Part shown: positions 33,401-40,712 of the stretch, piece after piece
Layout: each line of letters opens with the position of its first letter
Position numbering within the stretch: the first letter of the stretch is position 1
Source: a bacterium
Lineage (GTDB): Bacteria; Patescibacteriota; Minisyncoccia; Phycocordibacterales; UBA9973
DNA length: 42,720 nt
NCBI GenBank assembly: GCA_021831595.1
Contig: JAKBMK010000002.1
Location: 1-42,720, forward strand
Reading direction: 5' to 3'
Translations under genes and position numbers: made by a program
The notes under the pieces: model-generated
What the model saw: the letters and a program-made list of their open reading frames with translations, nothing else
Database searches by the model: none
Told to the model about the DNA's origin: nothing

Positions 33401-35812
33401 AGAGGAACTAATACCGTTAGTGATGGAAGCATAACTGGGGGAGAAATCGGTATCTTTAATCCATCTGATTACAGCAACAACAATCTTACCGTTCATAATG
33501 TTGCAATATCTAATAACTCTATAAAGAATTTTAAAAATGACGTCAATCTGAGTGTCGATGCAATAAATAACTACTGGGGAAGTGCAGTTTCAGCAGATGT
33601 TATTGCAAAAATCTCTGGAAATGTGTCATACAGTCCATGGTATGTTGACTCTGGATTTTTGCAGACAAACATTGATGCTGATTTAGCTTCAGCGAAGGCT
33701 TCTGCTCCATCTAGCCAAGGTACTTATACTGATACAAGTTGGGGAACATTAACGACAGCCTTGGCATTGCCAGAAACAAATAATGAAGAAAAAATCACTA
33801 AGACAAATTCAATCAACAGTGCAGTTGGTGGATTAGTTTTTAAAACAGATCAAACAATCTCATTCGATACAACATTAGGAGATAAAATTTACGGGGATGC
33901 AGATTTTGGTGTAAGCGCTACAGCGACCTCTACACTTCCGGTTTCGTTTACTTCTACAACTACAGATGTCTGTACAATAAGTAGCGGTACAATCCATATA
34001 GCAAATGTTGGAACATGTACAATCCGTGCTACTCAAGATGGAGATGGCAATTATAATGCAGCCGCACCTGTAGATCAATCATTCACAGTAACAGCTAAAC
34101 AGTTAACAGTGTCAACACCATCAGCAATTTCACTTATTAAAGAAGTATATGATGGCAGCACTGCAACTACAGTGACTGCGGGAGCACTAAGTGGTGTTGT
34201 TAGTGGTGACACAGTAGGAGTAACCGCAGTAGCAAATTACGACACAAAAAATGTCGGATCATCCAAGGTTATAACTGTTGTCTACACTCTAAGCGGAACA
34301 GATGCAGCAAAATACATCAAACCAGTAGACTACTCCACAAATCTCGGACAAATTAATCCTAAACATATTACAGGAAACTTCACTGCAAATAATAAAGTAT
34401 ATGACGGGAATAATTCCGCAGAAACATTATCCCTCACATTAAATAATAAAGTTGGAGATGATATAGTGAACCTAATAGGCGGAACTGCAACATTCAGTGA
34501 CGCAAATGCTGCTGATGGCAAGACAGTTACCTTGGTGGGTGCAACTATTGCAGGCGCCGACTACGGCAATTATGTCCTTGACTCTGTTGGAACAACGACC
34601 GCAAATATCACAAAGAGGCCTATCACCATAACTGCTGTCACAAACACAAAGACGGTTGACGGTAATACTTCTGCTAGCGGAGTACCTACATTAGCAGGTA
34701 CACTTCCAACAGATACATATATCACCCTCACTGAAACATATGACACACCAACAGCTGGTACAGGAAAAACTCTCACACCAAATGCATTAATAACATATGG
34801 AGGAACAGATGCAACTTCAAACTATAATATTACAAAAGTTACAAATACCTCTGGAGTAATACTTGCAAATGATCAATCCATACCAAACACTAACGGAGAT
34901 GCCACCCTTAATAGTACAAAACCAGAAGTAGTTATCACAAATCCTACACAGCCAGTAACAATTGCAGTTGAAACTTCGAACGCAACTCTTGATCTCACTG
35001 GATTAATAAACACTAATACGGGAACAGGAACACTACCTGAAATGACGATAACTGCAAATAATGCTAATGTTGAGATACCAGCTAGTACAGTTGTAACAGC
35101 CTCAGGCTGGGATGGAGTAATGTATGCTCCTACAGCAGGAACTAAGGCAGGAACTGCACCAGCGGGCTTCTCTGTCGGGAATAATGTTGTAGAGATGGGT
35201 TCGCCAGATGTGACACTTACATTCGATAAGGCTGTTAAAATAACTTTAGCCGGAGTAACTGGTAATGTAGGCTATCGTCCTGCCGGTTCTAGTACTTGGA
35301 CACAAATAACAAAAGAATGTACTAGCGCTACTGTACCAGGAATTTCTTCTGGTGAATGTTACTTCCACGAAGGAAGCAATACAATAATCTGGACTTATCA
35401 CTTCACAACATTTGGAGAACTAAACGTCGTTCACAGCTCAAGTGGTAGTTATGTAAAGCCAGTAGTCACACCAGCAATACCAGCTAAAGTTGAAGTACCA
35501 GAGGGGTGCACCCCAGGAGCAAAGTTTAGCACTACAACAGGCAAGAATTGCAATGCATCAATATCAGCTGGTGAGGGGAAAGTTCTCGGTACCGAGAAAT
35601 TTAACTTCACAATTCTAATCAAGAAAGGTTCGAAGGGTAATGAGGTTATAGAACTTCAGAAACTTCTAACTTCTCTAGGTTATGATGTTGGTATCGCCGA
35701 TGGTAAATTTGGACCAAAAACAAAGGCCGCAGTCATCAAATTCCAAATAGCAAACAAGCTAGTAGGGGATGGAGTAGTCGGAACAAAAACTAGAGCAATG
35801 CTAAATAAATAA
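30482..35812 (+). CDS. Giant surface protein: lamin-tail, beta-helix, MBG and peptidoglycan-binding domains
   Basis: A 1776-aa exported protein. Signal peptide 1-34 ends in TARA. A lamin-tail domain follows (about 36-150; DVIINEFVSHPNTGDKEWVE). Two right-handed parallel beta-helix regions span about 330-680 and 694-1056, each opening with a pectate-lyase-like strand (TTIQDAIGAASSGSTINIA; SIQRAIDAVGSSGWTVNIA) and rich in N-x-I turns. MBG/YDG-type beta domains lie at about 1115-1475. Near the end are one Cys-TG-Cys motif (C1676-C1690) and a peptidoglycan-binding domain (about 1713-1774; GNEVIELQKLLTSLGYD). This suggests a fibre-like adhesin or polysaccharide-binding protein tethered to peptidoglycan. 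No catalytic residues could be assigned. Confidence 0.85.
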   Translation: MNTVMRFNLKHIGAILFALVFLVGGVAVANTARAATPGDVIINEFVSHPNTGDKEWVELLNTTGSDIDLSTAPLILRDFTALGAPNDTTLNSGVIPAMGLFVYEYSTSKLNDGGDAILLLSGTDVISGISYGSVTHITNLETVQNIAESTQGKSSAFVNGNWSTDQTPTKGWFNDTSNGAPAWNTITSSFCNPNLGPCVVGIASNITSADNPSAISGLYFEKNGLGKISLANTINMTDQAVVAKLSGLGTAMEMTDGHIKFDSATAAAMDAAGATLYMYGLPFPDGSTPNILVDGVLATDSDIGTVSYSGGTLSFTAKHFTQFDIDKNVYVNSDNICANKTPCYTTIQDAIGAASSGSTINIAAGTYIEAGQIVIDKNLSIVGTDKATTIIKPDVDYTDTWFVVNSGINFNLSKVTLDGTGKKINKAIKHQGSGVINDNIFTQIKNSSMNDGQDRLYAGTAIAIDSTQNVDITNNTFTQIGRNGILADRNTGTISGNIYTGKGDGDWMDYFVLAEYGDNITISNNTITNNTGVALTDGSDSSAIAVWNDTGTQATITGNTMTNNTSGVAVVAFPGTTTNPKVIIGSGNLFEGGKYGVDLQTYGSSFSPDITFTGASTFKGQTEQAIHLFDGVSAGQTIDISSVVFKTASDTVITDNFAIEDLVSHRIDAPNKALLVWNANNVYVTPNSFIIPTTTTPSIQRAIDAVGSSGWTVNIAPGTYTEQFTINKNLALKGAGDTTVIQSPNTLTSTFTTTINGNVSPMKPIITVDGANADISYLKVDGNGKGDSITNTFFVGIGFYNAGGSVDHATLIGVKETPASRDYQGDAIRATNANGSSRTLNITNSTVSDFQKNGIILSGSGLAVTVSNNHVTGNGSNLLVAQNGIVLGSGVTGSVTGNTVSNIMCDDSTCGNNWYTDYQALAISINGAIGPMIVSNNVISNSDIGIYSDISSGTATITDNTLTNNRYFGMLFGRGTNTVSDGSITGGEIGIFNPSDYSNNNLTVHNVAISNNSIKNFKNDVNLSVDAINNYWGSAVSADVIAKISGNVSYSPWYVDSGFLQTNIDADLASAKASAPSSQGTYTDTSWGTLTTALALPETNNEEKITKTNSINSAVGGLVFKTDQTISFDTTLGDKIYGDADFGVSATATSTLPVSFTSTTTDVCTISSGTIHIANVGTCTIRATQDGDGNYNAAAPVDQSFTVTAKQLTVSTPSAISLIKEVYDGSTATTVTAGALSGVVSGDTVGVTAVANYDTKNVGSSKVITVVYTLSGTDAAKYIKPVDYSTNLGQINPKHITGNFTANNKVYDGNNSAETLSLTLNNKVGDDIVNLIGGTATFSDANAADGKTVTLVGATIAGADYGNYVLDSVGTTTANITKRPITITAVTNTKTVDGNTSASGVPTLAGTLPTDTYITLTETYDTPTAGTGKTLTPNALITYGGTDATSNYNITKVTNTSGVILANDQSIPNTNGDATLNSTKPEVVITNPTQPVTIAVETSNATLDLTGLINTNTGTGTLPEMTITANNANVEIPASTVVTASGWDGVMYAPTAGTKAGTAPAGFSVGNNVVEMGSPDVTLTFDKAVKITLAGVTGNVGYRPAGSSTWTQITKECTSATVPGISSGECYFHEGSNTIIWTYHFTTFGELNVVHSSSGSYVKPVVTPAIPAKVEVPEGCTPGAKFSTTTGKNCNASISAGEGKVLGTEKFNFTILIKKGSKGNEVIELQKLLTSLGYDVGIADGKFGPKTKAAVIKFQIANKLVGDGVVGTKTRAMLNK

Positions 35813-35824
35813 TTAAATTAGACA

Positions 35825-35866
35825 AACAAATTCTCACTTTACAGGTGAGAATTTGTTATGTATAAT
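35825..35866 (+). terminator. Terminator fused to the promoter of the CAP gene
   Basis: AACAAATTCTCAC pairs with GTGAGAATTTGTT (13-bp stem). The loop carries TTTACA (35838-35843), which is 17 bp from TATAAT (35861-35866). The -10 box ends 6 nt before the next ATG. Confidence 0.75.
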
Positions 35867-35872
35867 AAATAA

Positions 35873-36832
35873 ATGATTTCTTGGCTTAAAAAACATTTTA
35901 TTCCTCACCAAGGCAATAATCACAGGCCTCACTTTCTACGTACCAATAATACACGTTCTATTGTACTCGCTATTTTGTTCATAGAGGCTTTTCTTTTCCT
36001 AATTCCTACAGTAATTCATATAAACAAGAATGGTGGCATGGCGGCAGTTCTACCTTCTATTCTTTCAGATTTGACTAACGAAGAGCGAGTTATGAAGAAA
36101 GAGACACCATTAGTTATAAATCCTGTATTGAACAAAGCTGCCATGATGAAGGCGACAGATATGGCAAATAATGGATACTTTGCTCACACAAGTCCAGATG
36201 GTAAAACTCCATGGTATTGGCTCGAGAAAGTAGGATACGACTATCAATATGCCGGAGAAAATCTCGCTGTAAATTTCACCGATTCGAAAGATGTTACAAA
36301 AGCTTGGATGAATAGCCCAAGTCACAAATCAAATATAATCAAGAAGAATTATACAGAGATGGGTACTGGCATAGCAACGGGTGTATATGAAGGTAAAGAG
36401 ACAATTTTCGTTGCCCAAGTTTACGCCAACCCTCTTCCCAAAAAAGTAGAAGTAGAAAATATTGCTACCAAAGAAGTTAAGGTAAATACGGCATCAGAAA
36501 CTAATAAAGACATATCGGTTCTCGGCGCAGAAACAATAAAAGAAATTACTACAAATGAAATAACGGAAATAAAATACCCAACCCTTACACAAAAAATGTT
36601 CGCTTCTCCTCGCAATACGACAAATACAATCCTATTTACAATTCTAGGGATAGTTACGATATCACTACTATTAAATATTTTTATAAGGATTAAACATTTC
36701 CACTTAGATCTTATCACCAACGGCTTATTAGTCATTGCTATACTAGGATTCATCTTTGTCATTAATTATTTCCTTAGTTATAGAAATGTATCTGTCATTC
36801 AGAGAATGGATTACTCGAATCAAAATAAATAA
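35873..36832 (+). CDS. CAP/SCP-domain membrane protein
   Basis: A 319-aa protein with a membrane helix at about 28-48, then a CAP domain (about 65-195) outside the membrane. CAP motifs are visible: FAHTSPDGKTPWYWLEKVGY, AGENLA and AWMNSPSHKSNI. A linker follows, then two more helices at the C-terminus (about 245-265 and 275-297). Bacterial CAP proteins are secreted and may bind lipids or wall material, but the exact role is unknown. The gene has its own leaderless promoter, buried in the giant gene's terminator. Confidence 0.9.
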   Translation: MISWLKKHFIPHQGNNHRPHFLRTNNTRSIVLAILFIEAFLFLIPTVIHINKNGGMAAVLPSILSDLTNEERVMKKETPLVINPVLNKAAMMKATDMANNGYFAHTSPDGKTPWYWLEKVGYDYQYAGENLAVNFTDSKDVTKAWMNSPSHKSNIIKKNYTEMGTGIATGVYEGKETIFVAQVYANPLPKKVEVENIATKEVKVNTASETNKDISVLGAETIKEITTNEITEIKYPTLTQKMFASPRNTTNTILFTILGIVTISLLLNIFIRIKHFHLDLITNGLLVIAILGFIFVINYFLSYRNVSVIQRMDYSNQNK

Positions 36833-36833
36833 T

Positions 36834-36863
36834 TTGTAAATTTATTTAAACAGATGTTATAAT
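36834..36863 (+). promoter_or_regulatory. Promoter of the 20-residue Lys-rich peptide
   Basis: TTGTAA (36834-36839), an 18-bp spacer and TATAAT (36858-36863); the ATG is 30 nt downstream. Confidence 0.5.
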
Positions 36864-36893
36864 AAATTTATTAAAAATAATTTTTTTAAATTT

Positions 36894-36956
36894 ATGGCAA
36901 AAGGAATGACTCATAAAAAAGAGACAAAGAAGCCAAAGAAGGCTAAGAAGTGCTAA
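36894..36956 (+). CDS. 20-residue Lys-rich micro-protein
   Basis: An ATG-to-TAA frame coding MAKGMTHKKETKKPKKAKKC, with ten Lys and a terminal Cys. It has its own promoter, and a GC-rich terminator begins 5 nt after it, so it is probably expressed. Short KKETKKPKK-type proteins are, as I recall, found in several bacterial groups; the function is unknown. It might bind RNA or the ribosome. Confidence 0.55.
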   Translation: MAKGMTHKKETKKPKKAKKC

Positions 36957-36961
36957 AAGAT

Positions 36962-36992
36962 AAATGCCCCGGACCGAAGGTCCGGGGCATTT
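36962..36992. terminator. Very strong hairpin between convergent micro-genes
   Basis: A perfect 14-bp stem (AAATGCCCCGGACC and its complement) around GAA. It can end transcription from both sides. Confidence 0.9.
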
Positions 36993-36993
36993 G

Positions 36994-37158
36994 CTACCTA
37001 TATTTCTCTCTCCAATTATAATCCTCTTCTTCGTCGTCACTATTATCTACGATAGGTGCTCCACAGTTCTGACAAGTATCATCATAAGAGCGAAGTCCAC
37101 AACGAGGACAATTCATATCTTTTTGAGACTTATCTTCTTTTATTTCTTCGTCTTCCAT
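36994..37158 (-). CDS. 54-residue zinc-ribbon protein
   Basis: A short minus-strand gene. It starts with an acidic segment (MEDEEIKEDKSQKDM), then two knuckles, C17-x2-C20 (CPRCG) and C29-x2-C32 (CQNCG), then an acidic tail (DDEEEDYNWREKYR) and TAG. TATACT ends 6 nt before the ATG, with TTTGAA 17 bp further up. The four Cys should bind one zinc. It may be a small adaptor or nucleic-acid-associated protein; no more can be said. Confidence 0.7.
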   Translation of the reverse strand: MEDEEIKEDKSQKDMNCPRCGLRSYDDTCQNCGAPIVDNSDDEEEDYNWREKYR

Positions 37159-37164
37159 ATTTAA

Positions 37165-37193
37165 AGTATATCATATCTATTTTGGGCTTCAAA
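37165..37193 (-). promoter_or_regulatory. Promoter of the zinc-ribbon gene
   Basis: On the minus strand TTTGAA (37193-37188), a 17-bp spacer and TATACT (37170-37165), ending 6 nt before the ATG. Confidence 0.6.
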
Positions 37194-37218
37194 TACCAAC
37201 ACACAATAAGGGAACGAC

Positions 37219-37273
37219 CCTTCGCCTGCTGGCTCAGTGTCATTTTCTCTTCGAAAATGAGTTATCCACAGGT
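37219..37273 (-). repeat. Dispersed 55-bp repeat, copy B
   Basis: Its ends match those of 28137-28192 exactly in reverse complement. The middle forms the hairpin TCATTTTC/GAAAATGA (37240-37260). It includes a DnaA-box-like TTATCCACA (37262-37270) and stops 7 bp before the SOS promoter. Confidence 0.8.
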
Positions 37274-37280
37274 CTGAGGC

Positions 37281-37309
37281 TTGACTGTGAACGAGCGTTC
37301 ACATATACT
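37281..37309 (+). promoter_or_regulatory. SOS-type promoter with LexA box
   Basis: TTGACT (37281-37286), a 17-bp spacer and TATACT (37304-37309). The spacer is almost entirely the palindrome GTGAACGAGCGTTCAC (37287-37302), with core GAAC-N4-GTTC, the LexA box of Bacillus and many other non-proteobacteria. LexA bound here would block the promoter, and lexA lies downstream, so autoregulation is likely. Confidence 0.85.
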
Positions 37310-37345
37310 ATATGTAGTTAATTAATAATAATTTTATAAAATTTT

Positions 37346-37558
37346 ATGAGTAGAACACAATACCTAAAAATAATAGAGAGAGAAATCCACGATATCAACA
37401 AGAAGATTGATATTAAGATTATCCAAGGGGTAGATTACTCAAAAGAGGCTCGTGAGCACAAGCAACTTCTCCACAAAATACGCCAACACAAGCGCAAGGG
37501 ACTCTGGGGTAGCTTTCTAAACTTTCTTAATAGATTTCCTCAATTCTCAAATATCTAA
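37346..37558 (+). CDS. 70-residue basic protein, first gene of the SOS unit
   Basis: I do not recognise this protein. It is strongly basic and helical (QYLKIIEREIHDINKKIDIKI..., HKIRQHKRKGLWGSFLNFL), with an amphipathic C-terminus that might touch the membrane. It has no signal peptide or full membrane helix. It is the first gene after the LexA-box promoter and ends 12 nt before lexA. In Bacillus the equivalent neighbour of lexA (yneA) stops division, but there is no sequence resemblance. A weaker TATAAA box 5 nt before its ATG is also present. Confidence 0.65.
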   Translation: MSRTQYLKIIEREIHDINKKIDIKIIQGVDYSKEAREHKQLLHKIRQHKRKGLWGSFLNFLNRFPQFSNI

Positions 37559-37564
37559 TATACT
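37559..37564 (+). promoter_or_regulatory. Internal -10 box of lexA
   Basis: TATACT ends 6 nt before the lexA ATG. It would give LexA-independent, leaderless expression of lexA besides the SOS promoter. Confidence 0.5.
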
Positions 37565-37570
37565 ATAACT

Positions 37571-38137
37571 ATGTACAACGATTACAAATCTAAACTAGAA
37601 AAGTTTTACAACCGAGACAGAAGAATGCCCACATATACAGAGATGATGCAATTATTCGGATTCAAGTCCAAGAACGCTGTTGCCAGACTCGTTGATAAAT
37701 TTATCGAGGAAGGTATCGTCGCAAAGGATCATTTGGGTCGCCTCATAGCCAATGCATCATTCGATTCTATCCCAATGCTAGGTTCAGTAAAAGCCGGTTT
37801 CCCTGCAGATGTCTCCGAAGAGCTCACAGACACTATCAATATCGATGAGTACCTCATAGCCAAAAAAGACAACTCCTATATGCTGACAGTCGACGGAGAC
37901 TCTATGATAGATGCTCACATTGCCGACGGTGATATGGTCCTAGTCGAGAAGACAAATACAGCCAAAGACGGACAGATAGTCATCGCAGATGTCGATGGTG
38001 AGTTCACAATGAAGTATTTCAGAAAGAGTGGTGACAAAATCTGGCTCGAACCTGCAAACAAAGATTTCAAACCTATCTATCCTAAAATGTATCTGAATAT
38101 TACCGCCGTTGTAAAAGCTGTCATTAGGAAGTATTAA
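37571..38137 (+). CDS. lexA: LexA repressor
   Basis: SOS repressor of 188 aa. The N-terminal winged helix (about 1-65) has the LexA pattern PTYTEMMQLFGFKSKNAVARLVDKF. The self-cleavage site is A75-G76 (VKAGFPA). The catalytic pair is S111 (DGDSMIDAHIADGD) and K148 (FTMKYFRK). It is therefore a full self-cleaving repressor. It lies behind a LexA-box promoter and upstream of a Pif1-like helicase. Confidence 0.93.
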   Translation: MYNDYKSKLEKFYNRDRRMPTYTEMMQLFGFKSKNAVARLVDKFIEEGIVAKDHLGRLIANASFDSIPMLGSVKAGFPADVSEELTDTINIDEYLIAKKDNSYMLTVDGDSMIDAHIADGDMVLVEKTNTAKDGQIVIADVDGEFTMKYFRKSGDKIWLEPANKDFKPIYPKMYLNITAVVKAVIRKY

Positions 38138-38140
38138 TGA

Positions 38141-38146
38141 TACAAT
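38141..38146 (+). promoter_or_regulatory. -10 box of the Pif1-like gene
   Basis: TACAAT ends 7 nt before the ATG at 38154, with CTGTCA 17 bp upstream. Confidence 0.5.
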
Positions 38147-38153
38147 AGCCTCT

Positions 38154-39884
38154 ATGACTCAAGAGCAAGCTCTCAAAATAATGAAGACGGGTGTAAATAT
38201 TTATCTTACAGGTAGTGCTGGCTCTGGTAAAACCTATTTACTAAATCAATATATAAAATATCTCGAAGAGCATGATATACCTGTAGCAGTAACTGCTTCT
38301 ACGGGTATTGCTGCTACTCATATGAATGGCATGACTATTCACGGATGGTCTGGCATAGGGGTGAGGAATGTCATGGGTGAAAGAGAACTCGAACAACTTG
38401 AAGAAAAGAAATATCTCTGGAAAAGATTCGAAAAAGCGAGGGTTTTAATTATCGATGAAGTCTCTATGCTCCATGGTTTCCAGCTCGATATGATCGAGAA
38501 AGTCTGCAAAAGATTCAAGAGGAACAACAAGCCATTTGGTGGACTCCAGGTTATACTTTCTGGTGATTTTTTTCAACTTCCACCTGTGGAAAAAGGTAAA
38601 AAGCAAACATCCGAACAAGAGACCTTAGACTATGGCGAATCAAAAGAAACAGAACACAGGAGTGGTATGGTTTATGAAAGTGAAGCTTGGAAAATCCTGA
38701 ACCCAGCTGTCTGCTATCTTACAGAGCAACACCGTCAAGAAGATGATACTCTTACAGAAATTTTAAACAGTATTCGCAGTAATAACTTGGAAGAATTACA
38801 CTATGAACATTTGGATGGATGTATTGATCGCAATCTAGTAGGTATCAAGCTAACCAAACTTTATACTCATAATATAAATGTCGATAATGAGAACAAGATA
38901 GAGCTTGAGCAAATAGAAGGAGAAGAGAGGGTTTTCAATATGACTTCCAAGGGCCACGATATGATTGTCGATATTCTAAAGAAAAGTTGCCTAGCTTATG
39001 AAGAACTTCGACTTAAAGTAGGGGCCGAAGTTATGTGTATCAAGAATAATTTTGATAAGGGTTATGTGAATGGCTCTAGAGGTATTGTCGTTGACTTTGA
39101 AGATGATACAGGCTTACCAATCGTCAGACTTTATAATGGTAATAGAGTTATTATTTCTCCTGAAGTTTGGGCTATAGAAGAAGATGGAAAAATAAAGGCC
39201 TCTTTAACTCAGATACCGCTTCGCTTAGCTTGGGCTATCACTATCCACAAGAGCCAGGGAATGTCCCTAGACAACGCAGAGATAGATCTAAGAAGCTCTT
39301 TTGCATACGGAATGGGGTATGTGGCTCTTTCGCGTGTTAGAACACTTTCTGGTATAAGATTAATCGGCTTCAATAAAGAATCACTATTGGTGAATCCGTT
39401 GGTTTTAGAACATGATCAAGAGCTTCAAAATGAAAGTTATCAAAATGAACTCATGTTCGGTAAACTTAAAAATGGCGATCAGACTAGACTAGAAGAAGAG
39501 TTTATAAACAGGATGGGTGGAACAATAAACTCTATACAAGGATCGTCCTTGCGCAAGGCAAAAGTCAAAGACACAAAAGTTCCAACAGTATTAGTCACCA
39601 AAGAATTATTAGAAGCAGGGAAGAATATTAAAGAGATAGCCAAAGAAAGAAACTTAACAGCGGGAACTATCACACATCACATAGAACAAATAATAAATGA
39701 ATTTCCAGAGACCATAATCACGCACATAAGGCCGTCACAAAAGAATATAGACTTAGTTAAAAAAGCAAACAAAAAGCTAAAAGGGGAAGAAATAGGGAAG
39801 TTGAATCCTATTAAGATTATACTTGAAAAAGAAGGCCACAATCTTTCCTTCGAAGACATCCGCCTCTCTAAACTTTTTATATAA
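38154..39884 (+). CDS. Pif1/RecD2-like DNA helicase with a C-terminal HTH
   Basis: A 576-aa superfamily 1B helicase. Walker A is GSAGSGKT (20-27), followed by [13 protein letters not shown] (motif Ia), LIIDEVSML (Walker B), SGDFFQLPP (motif III) and [18 protein letters not shown] (motifs V/VI). After the motor comes a helix-turn-helix segment of the kind at the end of RecQ and Pif1 proteins ([26 protein letters not shown]). It may unwind G-quadruplexes or blocked forks. It lies 16 nt after lexA, so it may be damage-induced as well as expressed from its own promoter. Confidence 0.92.
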   Translation: MTQEQALKIMKTGVNIYLTGSAGSGKTYLLNQYIKYLEEHDIPVAVTASTGIAATHMNGMTIHGWSGIGVRNVMGERELEQLEEKKYLWKRFEKARVLIIDEVSMLHGFQLDMIEKVCKRFKRNNKPFGGLQVILSGDFFQLPPVEKGKKQTSEQETLDYGESKETEHRSGMVYESEAWKILNPAVCYLTEQHRQEDDTLTEILNSIRSNNLEELHYEHLDGCIDRNLVGIKLTKLYTHNINVDNENKIELEQIEGEERVFNMTSKGHDMIVDILKKSCLAYEELRLKVGAEVMCIKNNFDKGYVNGSRGIVVDFEDDTGLPIVRLYNGNRVIISPEVWAIEEDGKIKASLTQIPLRLAWAITIHKSQGMSLDNAEIDLRSSFAYGMGYVALSRVRTLSGIRLIGFNKESLLVNPLVLEHDQELQNESYQNELMFGKLKNGDQTRLEEEFINRMGGTINSIQGSSLRKAKVKDTKVPTVLVTKELLEAGKNIKEIAKERNLTAGTITHHIEQIINEFPETIITHIRPSQKNIDLVKKANKKLKGEEIGKLNPIKIILEKEGHNLSFEDIRLSKLFI

Positions 39885-39891
39885 TATAGGT

Positions 39892-39897
39892 TATAAT
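39892..39897 (+). promoter_or_regulatory. -10 box of the reduced pyruvate kinase gene
   Basis: TATAAT lies 9 nt before the ATG at 39907 and directly abuts another ATG at 39898. The former is favoured as the start. Confidence 0.5.
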
Positions 39898-39906
39898 ATG
39901 GGTATT

Positions 39907-40707
39907 ATGGAATCCAAAACAAAGGTTATAGCAACTATTGGTCCGTCTTGCCAAAATAAAGACGTTCTCGTCGAACTTATTAAACACAATTTAGGTATGG
40001 CTCGATTGAATTTCTCTTGGGACAACCATGAAGGTCACAGAATCATTATTGAACACATAAGAGAAGCCTCAAAAGAAGTTGGCAAAAACATAGAGATCAT
40101 TCAAGATCTTTCAGGCCCCAGAGTCCAAGAAGAATCTGGTCATCACTTTGGTGGTGAAGAAGACACAAAAGTAATTACCGAGAAAGATATAGCTGACTTA
40201 TATTTCGGGATAGAACAAAATGTAGATTATGTCGCTCTTTCATTCGTCGGAAAAGCTTCGGATATAATCGAGCTAAGAAATTTGATAAAAGAAAAAGGTG
40301 GTAATCAAAAAATTATTGCAAAGATAGAAAGAAAAGTGGCTTATGAGAATCTAGACGAAATACTAGAAGTGACGGACGGTATAATGGTTGCACGTGGAGA
40401 CCTAGGCAATGAATATCCTCTCGAAGAAATACCATTTATTCAGCATCAGATAATAGAAAAATCAAACAAAAAGGGTAAATTCGTCATAGTTGCTACTCAA
40501 ATGATGCTTTCTATGGTCAACAGTCCTACCCCAACTCGCGCAGAAGTTTCTGATGTAGCTTATGCAATTATCGACGGAGCAAATGCAGTAATGTTATCCG
40601 AAGAATCAGCTATGGGTAAATATCCAATAGAAACAGTCACAATGATGGAGAACATAGCATTAGCGGCCGAAAAACATTTAACAAAAAAAGACATTGATAT
40701 CATTTAA
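39907..40707 (+). CDS. pyk: Reduced pyruvate kinase (A domain only)
   Basis: A 266-aa protein made of the catalytic barrel of pyruvate kinase, against about 470 aa normally. The first strands ([18 protein letters not shown]), K139 and E141 (AKIER), D165 (ARGDLG) and T197 (VATQM) match catalytic positions. The 100-residue B lid that closes on ATP is replaced by about 16 residues ([16 protein letters not shown]), and the C-terminal allosteric domain is absent. The nucleotide position after DxKGPxIR is altered (DLSGPRVQ). It may be a minimal or changed enzyme. The next gene starts 5 nt later, so the missing parts are not displaced by a frameshift. Confidence 0.85.
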   Translation: MESKTKVIATIGPSCQNKDVLVELIKHNLGMARLNFSWDNHEGHRIIIEHIREASKEVGKNIEIIQDLSGPRVQEESGHHFGGEEDTKVITEKDIADLYFGIEQNVDYVALSFVGKASDIIELRNLIKEKGGNQKIIAKIERKVAYENLDEILEVTDGIMVARGDLGNEYPLEEIPFIQHQIIEKSNKKGKFVIVATQMMLSMVNSPTPTRAEVSDVAYAIIDGANAVMLSEESAMGKYPIETVTMMENIALAAEKHLTKKDIDII

Positions 40708-40712
40708 TAAAT

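Noticed and set aside
39823-40707. A frameshift that truncates pyruvate kinase
   Set aside because: No B- or C-domain fragments appear in other frames, the flanking genes are 22 and 5 nt away, and the shortened B region is an in-frame linker.
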